Positions 10,078 to 21,900 of a DNA stretch of 26,734 bases are shown here, piece by piece; within the stretch, counting starts at the first letter, position 1; the number at the start of each line of letters is the position of its first letter. A program made the translations under genes and the position numbers. Under the pieces are notes generated by a model, which was not told the DNA's origin, did not search any database, and saw nothing but the letters and a program-made list of their open reading frames with translations. This stretch comes from Lenisia limosa (taxonomy: Eukaryota > Breviatea): positions 1 through 26,734 of the forward strand of contig LPNZ01007839.1 of the NCBI GenBank assembly GCA_001655205.1, given 5' to 3'.

Positions 10078-10383
10078 TCTTGTTGAAATCTTGACGAAAT
10101 AGGATGGAAAGACTCAAAAACTTCTTTGATAAAGGGAATGGCGGCGACGCAATTTCAACTATATGTCCCCTATTGTCCCTTGATTGTCCCTATCAAGTCC
10201 CTATTGTCCATGTGTATTAGTTTGCCCATCATTTATTATTAAATCAACCAGAAGTAGGGAAGTAGGTGGATTATGGTAATCTGTTTTTCGTTATGTGCTC
10301 TCTGCAGAACCTCTCTTGTGCTCACCACTTTATTTTTATGTAGATATATCCGAAGTGTAGTGTATCGTGGTGACAAAATCCTG
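10078..10383. promoter_or_regulatory. Bidirectional spacer of kinase and signal-peptide genes
   Basis: The two start codons diverge 306 bp apart (10077 on -, 10384 on +), so this spacer should hold both promoters. It contains a short degenerate tandem array of TTGTCCC units at 10164-10210 (CTATTGTCCCTTGATTGTCC). No TATA box can be assigned. Confidence 0.4.
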
Positions 10384-13300
10384 ATGAAGGTCTTCATTTT
10401 CCTGATTCTCCTTGCCCAGCTAGCCTTCTCTTTTGTTTTGGTAGGTGATCATTGACCTATCCCACTCTTGTGTATAATTTTGTAATAGGTAATTTTATTG
10501 AAATAAAAGTATAAAGGCGTCTGTATATATTCGGATTCCTCTCCCTTTCTGTTTCAATTATAAAAAACAACTTTGGTCACGTTAGTAACCCCCTCACAAC
10601 ACCAATAGGTGTCATCAGGGGGAGAACAATCTGTGACAGTCGAGTCCCTTGTTGCAGTTGATCTCATAGCCGACCAGATCAACTCGCAGAATATCGTGGG
10701 TGGGGGGAGACAGGTTTGAAGAGAACTAATGGTGATATCCAATCTTTGATCTGACCACCTCATCCCATATGACACATTCCCGTCTCTTCTTACACAATGT
10801 GTAGATTACAGTGAGTTACATTAGTAATGGCAAAAAAATTTTCCTTATAACTTGTTGCAAAAAGGTCTTATTCTCTGAAAAGTTTGTTTTGAAATATATT
10901 ATATTTTTTGCACAGATTTATTTTAAACAATATTTATGACGAAAAACAAAAAAAAATACCACTTGTAGTACCATAAAAAATCAGTGCATCAAAACGCTGA
11001 AAATTTCTAGTACTTCAATTAACCTACCCCCTTGGTGGTAATGACAGCCGAAAAAACATCATGGTATTGCGTCAATCAGGTTTTTCATCTTTTGAGGTTT
11101 TCAAAACAAGCAGATTGCTGCTTTCTGATACAGAGGTGGATTTAACAAGAATCACGGTATTTGCCATCAAGTAGTAGGGCATGTTCAATTGGGGTAAGCT
11201 ACAAAATGGATCAAAATTCACCTTATTTAGTGAACCCAAATTACCTGACATGTTTAAATTTGCTGAATGACAAAAATAAAATATTGTATGCCAAAAATAC
11301 GAATTTCACACTTAAAAGACATATTTTGCGAAAAGTAATAAGGACAAACTTTTTGTCATTACTTATGTAACTCACTGTACAAGTGTATATGCAAAAAATA
11401 ACGTATTTGTAATCTCTTCTTCAATTTATATCCCAACATATGACGAATTCTCATCTCTTCTTACACACAAGCCAGATACAACCTTATATTTGTTTTATTT
11501 CTCACTGCTGTATTATATTATATTTCGATATATGATACAGCTATATACTTAATATATATGTGTGTATATGATGTAACGTCTACCCCAATATACAACGATA
11601 TAACGTAGGCAGACTACATCAGACCTTGTGGCCACCGAGGCCGAGGTTGGCACCCTCAATGTCAAGTCCCTTCTAGTGGGGTGGGGGGTAGTTGAAGGAG
11701 AGAGGGGCGTAAAGTGAATATTTCAAGAGGACTGAGGCGCACTTGGACAATCATATTTCTTACACATTTACATTCTCGTATATTACATCATATTAGAATG
11801 AGAATAGTACAAACGTCTAATTACCCGATTCAAGCAGCCACGGGCTCTGTACACCCCATCATTTTTTGGCATTGTCATCCTATATTTTCCGCTTGTTGGT
11901 GCCTAAACATAATTTTTTTTAGGTGGATGGTGCAACCTACGTTCCAAAGTTCAGAGGTGTGTTTAGTTCCAGCTGATCTATCAGCTTCACCTGATATTGC
12001 TCAATTGTTGGGAGAAACAGATATCATCCTATGATAAATGTGATGGTGGACGGCTTCAGCCTGATGCTTTTTCTGTCTCATTTCTATTGTACGTGATATT
12101 GCAGTTCCTGTGCCTGGGGAGGACTATGTCGTCAAGCCATCGTTTGATGCCATCTCGGCACCACGAAATGGAGGGACACATAATATGACGGAAGTAAGAG
12201 GGGCGGATATCTGGGTTTGCTCTTGTTTTTTTGTATTCGAAGTTGATATTGTCGTGATCTTTCTGTCTTAAGAAGTAGGAATGTGGCTTGGTTGATATTT
12301 TGGAAATGGGAGGGAATGCAGTCTAAACAATGTTTTTTTTTTATTGCGCAGTTCTCTTTTATTATTATACAACTATCAATGTTGGAACGTAACTTCCAGT
12401 GCTGTTGTTAATGTTCACGTGTTCAGCTTGGCTTACCCGTGCAAGCAACAGCGATGTATCTTTCCATTCATTGCTACAGTGGAAATGTCCCTTCCGCGAC
12501 TAGTAGGCTTGAAATCTATTACTCTGTGAAAAAAAGTCATCATTGTTACACTAAGCTTTTCGCATTCTACCTATTTATGACAATAAAAATATATTGTTTC
12601 GATAAGTGTGAACCTAAGGTGCCTTATCTTGGCCCTCTTCGTCTGACTACACAGTTTTTGACTCTTACCTCTTTCCACAAGTAGTAAATATGACCGCGTT
12701 GTTGAATATAGCAATGCTCCCAATTTCCCAGTAGGGTATAATAATGAACAAGAATAACATATGCAGGGACAAAGACGTTTCACACCGTTATGGACTCAGG
12801 CGTTTCTGCATCTTTTGTGAGGGATTTTGTCCTGGAGTAATGATAAGAGATTCAACCATTATATCTTTCCCCCATATTTTTTTTTTGAAAGTTGAGGTTT
12901 TATACTTAGCAAGGCCGCAGGGTTTAGTCATACAGTGCATGTTTCATCTCACCATTTAGCCTTACGTAATTAACACATACCCACAAGCTGCAGTAGCAAA
13001 CTTACACAATTTTTTGTGGATCCCTGTTCAGGTGAGATTATTTTCTATGACTCACGATATAATAGCACACTAAGTATAGCATACGAATGAGGGTTGTCAG
13101 CTATATAGAGATACATGTATGTCAAGGCCGTCCACACCATCTCGCTGATAAGAATTGAATTATAGTATATAATATGATATATTAATTCACCCAATCATCT
13201 GCCTTGCAGCGCCTCCCCAGCATTTGATATAGTGAAGTACTTAAAGTGACCCAAATTATTTCACCTTTCCCAGAGCGACCGAACTCTGTATCACACTGAC

Positions 13301-13452
13301 TTTTCCCCCTCCACTGGCAACGGTAACTTACAATGCTATGTTGGCTGGGTAAAAAAAAATCACATTTGTGAATCTCAGATTTTAAGTGATGTTTACTAAT
13401 ATTCCGACATATTTTATAATTTTAGATCACCCTCCTTGGTTGGACTCTTTAA
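10384..13452 (+). CDS. Probable secreted protein with signal peptide, unrecognised family
   Basis: Exon 1 (10384-10440) encodes a clear signal peptide, MKVFIFLILLAQLAFSFVL, ending at donor GTAGGT. Phase-compatible exons follow: 10609-10695 (VTVESLVAVDLIADQINSQN), 11613-11675 (SDLVATEAEVGTLNVKSLL), 11923-11956 (VDGATYVPKFR), 12105-12193 (PGEDYVVKPSFDAISAPRNG), then a less certain middle (about 12351-12735), about 12775-12816 (FHTVMDSGVSASF), 12960-13031 (INTYPQAAVANLHNFLWIPV), 13274-13348 (LYHTDFSPSTGNGNLQCYVG) and 13426-13452, ending GWTL and TAA. The last intron has a TTACTAAT branch-like motif. The protein looks extracellular and beta-rich toward its C-terminus, but I do not recognise a domain. 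In 12351-12735 at least two frames are open, so that part is ambiguous. The intron 10696-11612 contains a 573 bp Tc1-like element. The gene diverges from the kinase gene. Confidence 0.65.
10807..11379. mobile_element. Non-autonomous Tc1/mariner-like element, 573 bp
   Basis: Terminal inverted repeats read TACAGTGAGTTACATTAGTA at the left and, on the other strand, TACAGTGAGTTACATAAGTA at the right; the match continues into ATG(G/A)CAAAAA. TA lies at each outer end, as expected for Tc1/mariner insertion. No transposase frame is visible inside; the only open stretch (11161-11370) has no recognisable DDE motif. It lies wholly inside an intron of the signal-peptide gene. Confidence 0.8.
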
Positions 13453-13588
13453 CCTGTATCTCTTTGTAATTTATTTATTAGATCCCACATCAATTTTTAA
13501 GAATAATTAGAGCACAGGACCACTTCTGACATTACCATCAGAGTGTATGGCCACATGTCAGATTTGCTGTTCTTGCGTTTTCTTCCAG

Positions 13589-13861
13589 TTTGCAAGTCAT
13601 TATATATTATACATATTAAATAAGAGTCAAGAACAGTACTATGAAGACCAACTATCGCACAATCGGCTTCTGGGTCCACTACATGAAGTGAAAACAGTCC
13701 TGAAAACCCCTAGAGTCAACTTTGTTGTTAAACATGGCGAAATCACATCATTTGGATGATAATCAAGCCATATCCTGTCATACTATTTAACTTAAGGAAG
13801 GCATAACCCCCTCCACAAACCCTGTTAATATAGGCGTCAATGTCTTTGGAACCTATAAATG
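13589..13861 (+). CDS. Exon-like fragments of an unplaced + strand gene
   Basis: After acceptor TTTTCTTCCAG a frame runs from 13589 to a TGA at 13757-13759 (57 codons), including SHNRLLGPLHEVKTVLKTPR and NFVVKHGEITSFG. A second short exon-like block at 13834-13861 (VNVFGTYK) has acceptor AATATAG and donor GTAAGG. These could be a separate gene downstream of the signal-peptide gene or extra exons of it. No domain is recognised. Confidence 0.35.
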
Positions 13862-13878
13862 GTAAGGGGAATAAATTA

Positions 13879-13988
13879 GGGCTCCATGCAATTAATTAAA
13901 TTTGACGTGTTGTAACCAGAACCTTTTCAGACACTTTAATGTCATGTTGTCAATTAATATCATTAAAAAATTAATTGCACGGAGCTCT
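13879..13988. mobile_element. Family E MITE
   Basis: It runs from GGGCTCCATGCAATTAATT to AATTAATTGCACGGAGCTCT. The ends are inverted repeats of about 18 bp. An internal CAGACACTTTAAT block is shared with the copy at 16418-16551. Confidence 0.75.
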
Positions 13989-14030
13989 GGAATAAATGAT
14001 TGAGGTCAATAACACACAGCCTCGTGATTA

Positions 14031-14125
14031 GGGCTCACTTCGGTTCGAAAAATACTGATAAAATAACGATAATTTTCGAGGATTTATCGAGAAATTCAGT
14101 CTTTTTTTAAACCAAAGTGAAGCTC
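14031..14125 (-). repeat. Family A hairpin element, copy 8
   Basis: This reverse-orientation copy runs from GGGCTCACTTCGGTTCGAAA to AACCAAAGTGAAGCTC, with the core TTCGAGGATTTATCGAGAAA. It lies 42 bp from a family E element. Confidence 0.8.
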
Positions 14126-14441
14126 CCCTCGTGTTAACAAGTTTTCCCTTACGGCTGTTAAAAGTGTCCTGGGGACTGGAGTGCATGGCTTTCTGAGCTG
14201 TTGGAACGGCATAGGCTTGGCGTGATGTTGAAACCCTAAACAAACGGTAAATCCCTGACCAAAGTTATCAAAAGAAGGTGGGGGTGGGGTAGCAATATCT
14301 TCTAAAGCCTTATTTTTTTGAGTTCAGTCGAAAAACTCCGTCTGAGTTCATTTTTAATGCACACACGTGTTAAGATTCTATGTATTACCCTCCACTTTCC
14401 AGCCCCCCCCCCTCATCCCACCATCTGTCAGTCCCCTCCAG

Positions 14442-14502
14442 GTCTGGGACCCGGGCCGATTTTGGAGCCGGCGGTTTGAAGTGACGTTGGAAGTCGAAGC
14501 AG
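14442..14502 (+). CDS. Isolated exon-like block
   Basis: Acceptor CCCCTCCAG is followed by 20 codons reading VWDPGRFWSRRFEVTLEVEA, then donor GTGTTT. The acceptor follows a poly-C tract (14403-14412). I cannot join it to a neighbour with certainty and recognise no family. Confidence 0.4.
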
Positions 14503-14573
14503 GTGTTTCGAGTAGTTAAGGTTTCTGCAGCGGATTAGTTGCGATCATAGATAAGTATGTTATATAGTATACG

Positions 14574-14656
14574 TACAGTGACCGGATAAGTCTTGACCGA
14601 TTTTCCTAGGGAAATCATAGAGCAAAGCGGTCAAGACTTATCCCCTAGTCACTGTA
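14574..14656. mobile_element. Family B Tc1/mariner-like MITE, 83 bp
   Basis: It runs from TACAGTGACCGGATAAGTCT to CCCCTAGTCACTGTA, with the inner stem TTGACCG/CGGTCAA. It is flanked by AT-rich sequence and is the shorter relative of the element at 6647-6756. Confidence 0.75.
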
Positions 14657-14930
14657 TATATATATCATATGATATACATGCATATATTATGTATATTGTA
14701 TGTACTTGATATAGAGATGGGGTATGGATGTTATAGTATATAAATATCTCATAAATACACGTACGTATAATATATTATATTCAAAAATGGCCGGTGACAC
14801 ACCACACATGCTATATTAGCGTACAATATCATACAAGATAAATATTGTATGACGACGCCCCTTGAAATAAACCCACTTTTCATTGAATCCACGTTTTGCT
14901 GCACTCCTGACGCCATGGTTAGGTGTTCAG

Positions 14931-15700
14931 TTGTCCATCTCTGGCTGCTCTGCCCATGTCATGGAGAGTGGAGGGTTATGAAACAATAACCCTGCGATAT
15001 CCTCTATTGGGCCTGGGTTTGAATAACAAAAAACCCACCACCCCCAATCCGCAAACCGATGGCAGCGGAGTAACATGCATTACTGAGGATCTCTCTTCTT
15101 GCCAGTTTCCCTCCAATGAATGCGTATAGGTTCGGCCCCGAGTGTTGTTATTGTTGTTTAGATAGGACTTTCGCCCACCCCTACGATAAGATCAGACAAA
15201 GCCAAGGGGGTAATCTCCGATAAGATCGACCTGAAACTTACATAGAGTATCTTGGTGCTCTAGAGCGCTGGGGAGAACGCGAAGGTGCTGTCTGTGTGCG
15301 ACGAGGTGAAAGCGGGGACTCGTTTTCCATTATTGCCACTTATCGTCAATTTTTGGTTCTTCAATATATCTAGATATCTAAATGTTGAACAATAAACTCA
15401 GAAGCTCAGAAGATAAAAAACAAACTACTTTTATAAGTGTTTATCAAGGGGTTGCGGCGAGGCGAGGTTGCGGATTCGTCCGCCTGTATTTCACTTCTAC
15501 CAGAGAGGAGGACCCGGCGGCGGATCGGGAAGTTGGTTGGCACAAAAAAATTGGCAGGAGCCCAATTTACTAATTTACTACCACACAATAATAATATTAA
15601 TAACAAAAAAAAAAAAAGAGCAAAAAAAAACAGAGCCACGCGAGCAACCCAACATATCACCATCATCGCCCACCTAGATAGGCATCTGACCCTGTCATAA
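14931..15700 (+). CDS. Exon-like pieces of an unresolved + strand gene
   Basis: Three or four coherent + strand stretches lie here. At 14931-15125 after acceptor GTGTTCAG the frame reads EGYETITLRYPLLGLGLNNK and ends in a Cys-rich piece GVTCITEDLSSCQFPSNEC. At 15162-15242 after TTGTTTAG it reads IGLSPTPTIRSDKAKGVISD. At 15223-15370 it reads YIEYLGALERWGEREGAVCV and RRGESGDSFSII, which faintly resembles a cyclic-nucleotide-binding beta segment (RxGExGDSFYII). At 15437-15700 it reads GEVADSSACISLLPERR. I could not link them with confirmed splice phases. They may belong to one gene or be 5' exons of the acidic membrane-protein gene. Confidence 0.35.
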
Positions 15701-15989
15701 TGACGCAGGTATAATTGTGTGATGGTGGATTCAACCAATCTAAAATATTGAAGTGGGGGGGGGGGAGCTTGAATTGGCCGCCTCTGTTCTTCCAGATCTT
15801 TATATGATAGTTTTAAATGCTATGATATAGCCCAGTCAGGATTTGTATTAGCCTGACCTAAGAAGTGCAAACAATGATAACAATGATATATCGACCTGAA
15901 TATCTTGTGATCGATTTGAGTGGTGTCAGTTTTGCAATTTACCATCAACAGCCCGCATCCCTGTCTTTTAATTGCTGGAGATTGACGCA

Positions 15990-18900
15990 ATGGCTAAGCA
16001 GCACACGGGATGCTTCAGTGACTTCAGTACGATGGGGGATGCTTACATTTCAGGAGGATTAAATTTGAAAGACTTTCAACACAAGGTGTAAGGTTAAATG
16101 ATAGACTTACAATACAGGAGTACTAGACTGATACTTAGGGCTTCACTTCAGTTCAAAAAAAGACCGAATTTTTTGATAAATCCTCGAAAACTATCGATAA
16201 TTTACCGATCTTTCAAACCGAAGTGAAGCACTACTTAAAAAACAAAGTGGTACTATCCCTGACGATACAGTGTCGGTGTCGGTGAATACGCCGTATGACT
16301 CCGCACGAAATGCCGAACTGAGTGAGAAGCATGCTGCAAAGCAAAAGGCCCTTGCCGGACCTTTCAAACCTACCAATGTCCAAAGTGCAAGGTAGGTGCT
16401 GCTTTCGGGTTCTTTTAGGGCTCCGTGCAATTAATTGAAAAATAATTGCAAAATTTGAAATGGGACGTAGTGTAATGAGAACCCCATTTCAGACACTTTA
16501 ATTTCTACTTTTGTCAATTAATTCCTTCAAAAATTAATTGCACGAAACCTTGGTTCTTTTACAGTCAAAATTGGCTCAACTTCCAAGCATTGTGGTTCAT
16601 TTTATTGAAAATAGTAATGTTAGTGACAATTATTCTTGTACCATATATCCTGGTTTTTCTTGACCTCCTGTCACTTCATTGCTCACTTCACAGGAAAAGC
16701 ATCTCCAGAGAAATACCGTATGCCCATGAACTATACAATGACAAGCACCCCCCACTTCGCCCTGATGACCCTGTATGTCGGAATGTAAGATGACTTAGTT
16801 TTTTTTTTGTTTACGATCATAATATTATCATAAATACAGTATCACATGGCAAGGTCGAATATCACCTGGGATGCGGTGCTGNNNNNNNNNNNNNNNNNNN
16901 NNNNNNNNNNNNNNNNNNNNNNNNNNNNNNNNNNNNNNNCCTTATGACGTCCGCACCACCTGGCTTCTTCTCGGCTTACCCAGTATATCTGCCAACATCA
17001 GTCGCTCTTCCACTACCTGTTATCAAAACACTCGTTCGCCCACTGCCCGACGCGTCCAAGGTATAAGGAAGGTGTTAGAAGATGTAATTATCCACATTAA
17101 TCCCGGATATCAGTATTATTTCTATATGTTTTTTATTTCTCATTTCTTTTTGAGTTAAATTGTTGTGAAGTTGACCGTAACATGAAAAAGAGACAGTCAC
17201 AGAAAATTGAATTAACGACAATAATTCGAATTAACGACATAGTTTAGGACCTCGAGCATATATGACTGTATACTACATATAATTACATGTATGTAATTAT
17301 GTATGTTTATCCTGACTGGTGTTTTGATGAAATTCAATTACAATGAAGCATTCAATACATAATCCCAGGACTTCGCTTAGGTGAGAAAAATACAGATAAA
17401 ATCGATAGTTTTCGAGATTCAGTCTTTTTTCGAACCGAAATGAAGCCCTCCTCGCCATTTCAAAAGCAGAATACATACAAATCGTAATTCATGGTGAAAT
17501 GTGTGACGACCGTCATTACAGAAGTCCCCACGCAGACCGATGACATCGAATGCACCCTCACACCCGCCAATCCCTCCTACTGGTGGGAGGACTGCAAGAA
17601 TAACTGAGTTGCCTAAATGGCCAACATTCTTTTGTTGACATAGGAGTTCAATTTCATATCTTCCACCATCATAAAAAATAGAATATCTATTTAATTATGT
17701 TCTTAAAACAAAGGGTATTAAATAGGTTATCTAATTTCAGCCGCCTTCTATTACATCGCATTCCACATTTCCCCGTAATACAACAGAGAAGTTTCGCCCA
17801 CGAACAGCCCCATTACCACCTGTTCGTCCCCATAGCCCCAGAAACCCCTTTCCCCCGAGAGTCCCTTACTACAAAGTTTGGAAGAGTTCAGTAATCTTCT
17901 TTGAAATACTAGTATAATTAATGATATAAAATTATAGATAGCATATGTACTTCATAGTCATACATTTTATATCGATATATACTACTATGCAATCCATATA
18001 ATATGATACTATATGTGGACCCCTGACCGTTTTCAGGAAAGCGGTATTGAGCCAATTCCAGAAAAAAAGAGAACCTTCAAAGCTATCAACCCTTCCGACC
18101 CCCCAGGTAGAATGAATATGCTTGGAATATATCCCAGAATCCTGTAGAATTATATAACCAATCCTAGGGTTTCTGGCTGCTACTAAAGCGTCACAATCAC
18201 GCGCACGTGTTAGAGGATTTGCGTTGACGCCATCACCCCCACCAGTCACGCCAAAAAGACGCAAGCCAAGGTGAGGGGTAATTAATATACAAATACAAAT
18301 TAAAAGGAGGGGGGGGGGGGTGAACTTGTNNNNNNNNNNNNNNNNNNNNNNNNNNNNNNNNNNNNNNNNNNNNNNNNNNNNNNNNNNNNNNNNNNNNNNN
18401 NNNNNNNNNNNNCTTCTAACACCGAATTTACCTAGTATTATTCTCAAATTCAATATTTCAACGGGTTTTTGTCGGTTCGAAGTCCCAAGATTCTTAGTTG
18501 CTGTGCTTAAAGGGTTGTTAGTTAACACCGCAGTTCTCGGCACCATCTCTCCACTTTGCCTGCCCCAAAGAGGTCACCAGCTAAGTTGCCGGGAGGAACA
18601 AAACCCGTGCCGCCGCCTGGGTGGGTGGGGGGACTATTATGCGCCTTTTGATTACGATTGAATATTGTAAACACCCCTTGAGCTGTTATATGTATATAAA
18701 TAGTAAAGCTCCGTGCAATTCATTTTTTGAGGAAATTAATGATAAAATTTGAAATTAAAAGTGTCTAAAATTGAGATTACATTACAATATGTCGCACTTC
18801 AAATTTTGCAATTATTTTTCAATTAATTGCACGGGGCTCTAATCAACATGTTGTTGGGAAGTAGTATTCCTTAAAAGCCATCGAAGGGAATAATATGACG

Positions 18901-21900
18901 CCGCGTAGTGTTGGTGATGAAATATTCCTTGGAACTATTTCGCCCTTACAGTAGACTGGTGTTGAGTGGCTGGGGGAAATGTATGACACAAAATTAAAAC
19001 TACCCCAAATATCAACTTTACCACAAATATGATTACATTTCACCCTTACATTAGTTACATTTCAGGCGACGACCACTCACAGCTCCCACACGAAGCCGTA
19101 AATCCTCACTGGAAGGACAGAAATCTACTATCCAGCAAAACGAAGAAGCTACTTCCCGCAGGTCCCCCGTTTCCCCAATTCTGTCTCAGTCTTCTTCACC
19201 AAAAACCACCCCGGCCAGCTCCCCCCGAGATTTACCCGGAAGTTCCCCCCGAAGTTCCCCCCAATCATCAGACGGTGAATTTGAAAGCGACTCCGATCAG
19301 AGATCTATCTCGCAACGCAGTTTGTCGAACCACTCGTGTAATGAAAGTGACTACTTACCAAAACCGGAAGTGGGTTCTGCACCTTCGGATGATGAATTTG
19401 AAAGTGATGGTTTTGACAGTAACAGTTCCGGTAGCAGCGAGCATGTTAGGCCAGAAGGGGGCAAAGAAGATAGTCGAGGTGATCGAAGAAAACTGGAAGA
19501 AGAGGAAAGAGTAGGGGAGGAAAGGGAAAGAGTGAGAGTAGGGGAGGAAAGGGAAAGAATGAGAGAAGAAGAGGAAAGGGAAAGAGAAGAGGAGGAAAGG
19601 GAAAGAGTGAGAGAAGAAGATGGGAAAATGAGAGAAGAAGAGGAAAGAATGAGAGAAGAAGAGGAAAGAGAAAGAGAGGAAGAGGAAAAAGAAAGAGAAG
19701 AAGAGGAAAGTGGGAGAGAAAAAGAAGAAAGTGAAGAGAAAGAAGTTGGAAGAGAAGAGAGTTCTTTCCCAGCTTCAAATGCCTCTCCATCTTGTAGTGA
19801 AATAGAGGACCAATTTGAAAGCAAAGAAAGTGGCCAAGATGCTTTTGAGCAGGATGAATCTGAGACCCATTCCCCAAAGGAAAAGAGAAGGGAAGAAAGC
19901 CCTGTTGGTGATCGTAAAGAAAAAGACGAAGAGACAAAGGAAGAGGAGGAAGAGGAATTTGAAGATGACTATAATGAATCTGATAGGGAGTCAGACCTGT
20001 GGTCATCCCATGTGGATTTAGAAGAACAGGAAAGTGAAGACGACATAAAGGATGCGGAGGACAAAACATACCATGACAGAAAAGAGACCCTTGATGACAG
20101 GGTTCGAGGGTTGGCTCAAAAGGATGAAACTCTTTGCGACTCTGAAAACCTGGATGATCACGATTTATGGCAGATGGATGAGGGAAGAGGTGAGAAGAAA
20201 GAGGAAGTAATTGTGGAGAATGAAAGAGAAGATGGAAGAGAAGAAGTGGAAGAAGAGAAAAAAGAAGAAGATGGAAGAGAAGAAGAAGAAGAGACAAAAG
20301 AAGAAGAAGAAGAAGAAGAAGAAGAAGAGAAGGAAGAAGAAATAGCAGTGGAGTATAAAGAAAGAGAAGATGTTGAAGAAGAAAGAGAAGAGAAGGAAGA
20401 CGAAATGATTAGAGACGAAATGGAAGAAGAAGACAGCGGTATAATGGAAGAAGAAGTGAATAAAAGAGAGGAAGAGGAGGAGGAAGAGGAAATATTCGCA
20501 AGTCCCAGAGAAGAAGGGCAGGAAACGAATGAAGAAAGTGGTGAAAAAAATGGGGAGGAAGAGAATGAAGAAAGTGGCAAAGAAGAAGAGAAGGAAGAGA
20601 ATGAAGAAAGTGGTGAAGAAGGAAGAGACGGGGAGGAAGAGCAAGAAGATGATCGCCATGATCCCTTCAGCTCTGTTGAGACCACCCATGATGGCAATGA
20701 AAACACCGCGGCCCGGGCCTCTTCCGGAAGGCTCTCTCAAACCCCATCATTCTCATCAGAAGAGTCGGAAGAACCTATCCAACATACCGACGTTGCCTAC
20801 CCTTTCACTCCTGATCAAAGTCCAGACGAACAACAAGATCAAAGCGTCACGGACGATTCCGATCAAGATATCGCCACAGCACTCGAAGCCCCTCAGCTAA
20901 ACGAGCCACTTAGCCCTCAATCTCCACATTCCAGAGCCGATCACTCCCCTGTACCTTCCGCATCAGAATCCGGGCTAAACTCTCCGGAGGCCGCGATGAC
21001 ACTTCCAATTCCGCCGTTGACCGAAGAGAACGTCTCTCCCGCAAGCCATGAAATCGATCACGGGGCGGAAAGCGAAGGTTTGGAATCACACCGGTCCGGG
21101 TTGTTCCGGTCCCGCAGCCAACTGTCCATTTCTTCCCGGGATGATGAAAACACTGCGTCTGTTAGCCCATCCCCTGTCACTCGGGATAATACGGCGCAGG
21201 AGTTCATTGACTTCGATGACGAATTAGGCAACTTGCCCAACGCAGAACCTTCCGAATTAGGAAACTTATCAAATGCAGAACTTTCCGAATTAGGCAACTC
21301 GGTTGAAGATCTGCCTGCAGAAGCTGTGTTGGAGAGTGATCTTCAGCCGGCAGAAATCACTGAAAATAATCTGTCACCCGAGTCATTTGAGAACAACAGC
21401 GGGGAGGTGCTAGTAGATCACTCAGATCAAGAATCCCATGAACTCTCAGACCAGCTGTCTTCCCCCTCTCTCACCGGGGGCTTGGCTCTCCCAGAGGAAC
21501 ATAGTGGTGATGACAATTCGCCTTCTTCTTCTGATTCGCATTCGGATAATGAGACGGCACCCGTGCATAATGACGACAATCAACAAGCACTTCAGGAAGA
21601 TGTTGCCTCAGATGGCTGGGAAAATGGCTCAGACCTCCCAGAAGACAGCAGTAATGATCTTTCTGACCTCAGCGGAAACGATGATGAAGGCAGCCCATCT
21701 GACGCGACAAGTCCCCTAGACGAGAACCAAGTGGGAGGATGGATACCTAGGGTTTCACTTCGGTTCGATAAAAGACCAGTAAATATCGACAGCTTTCGAG
21801 GATTTATCGAGAAATTCAGTCTTTTTTCAACCGAAGTGAAGCACTATTTATACACCCCTAATTATCTCCTCTTTTGGTGGTTATCTAATTATGAACATTT

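Noticed and set aside
11161-11370. Frame inside the 573 bp Tc1-like element as a transposase
   Set aside because: Only 69 codons, no DDE/DDD or helix-turn-helix signature.
15406-15738. A - strand 110-residue hydrophobic frame
   Set aside because: It is the shadow of a poly-A-containing + strand stretch; its FFALFFFLLL part comes from homopolymer A.
17697-17894. 65-residue frame beginning upstream of a membrane-protein exon
   Set aside because: It does not join in phase to both neighbours, whereas the overlapping proline-rich frame from 17787 does.
19351-20740. Long - strand ORFs of 157 to 283 residues opposite the acidic exon
   Set aside because: They are low-complexity Ser/Leu/Phe shadows of GAA/GAG-rich coding sequence; the + strand exon has matching splice phases on both sides.
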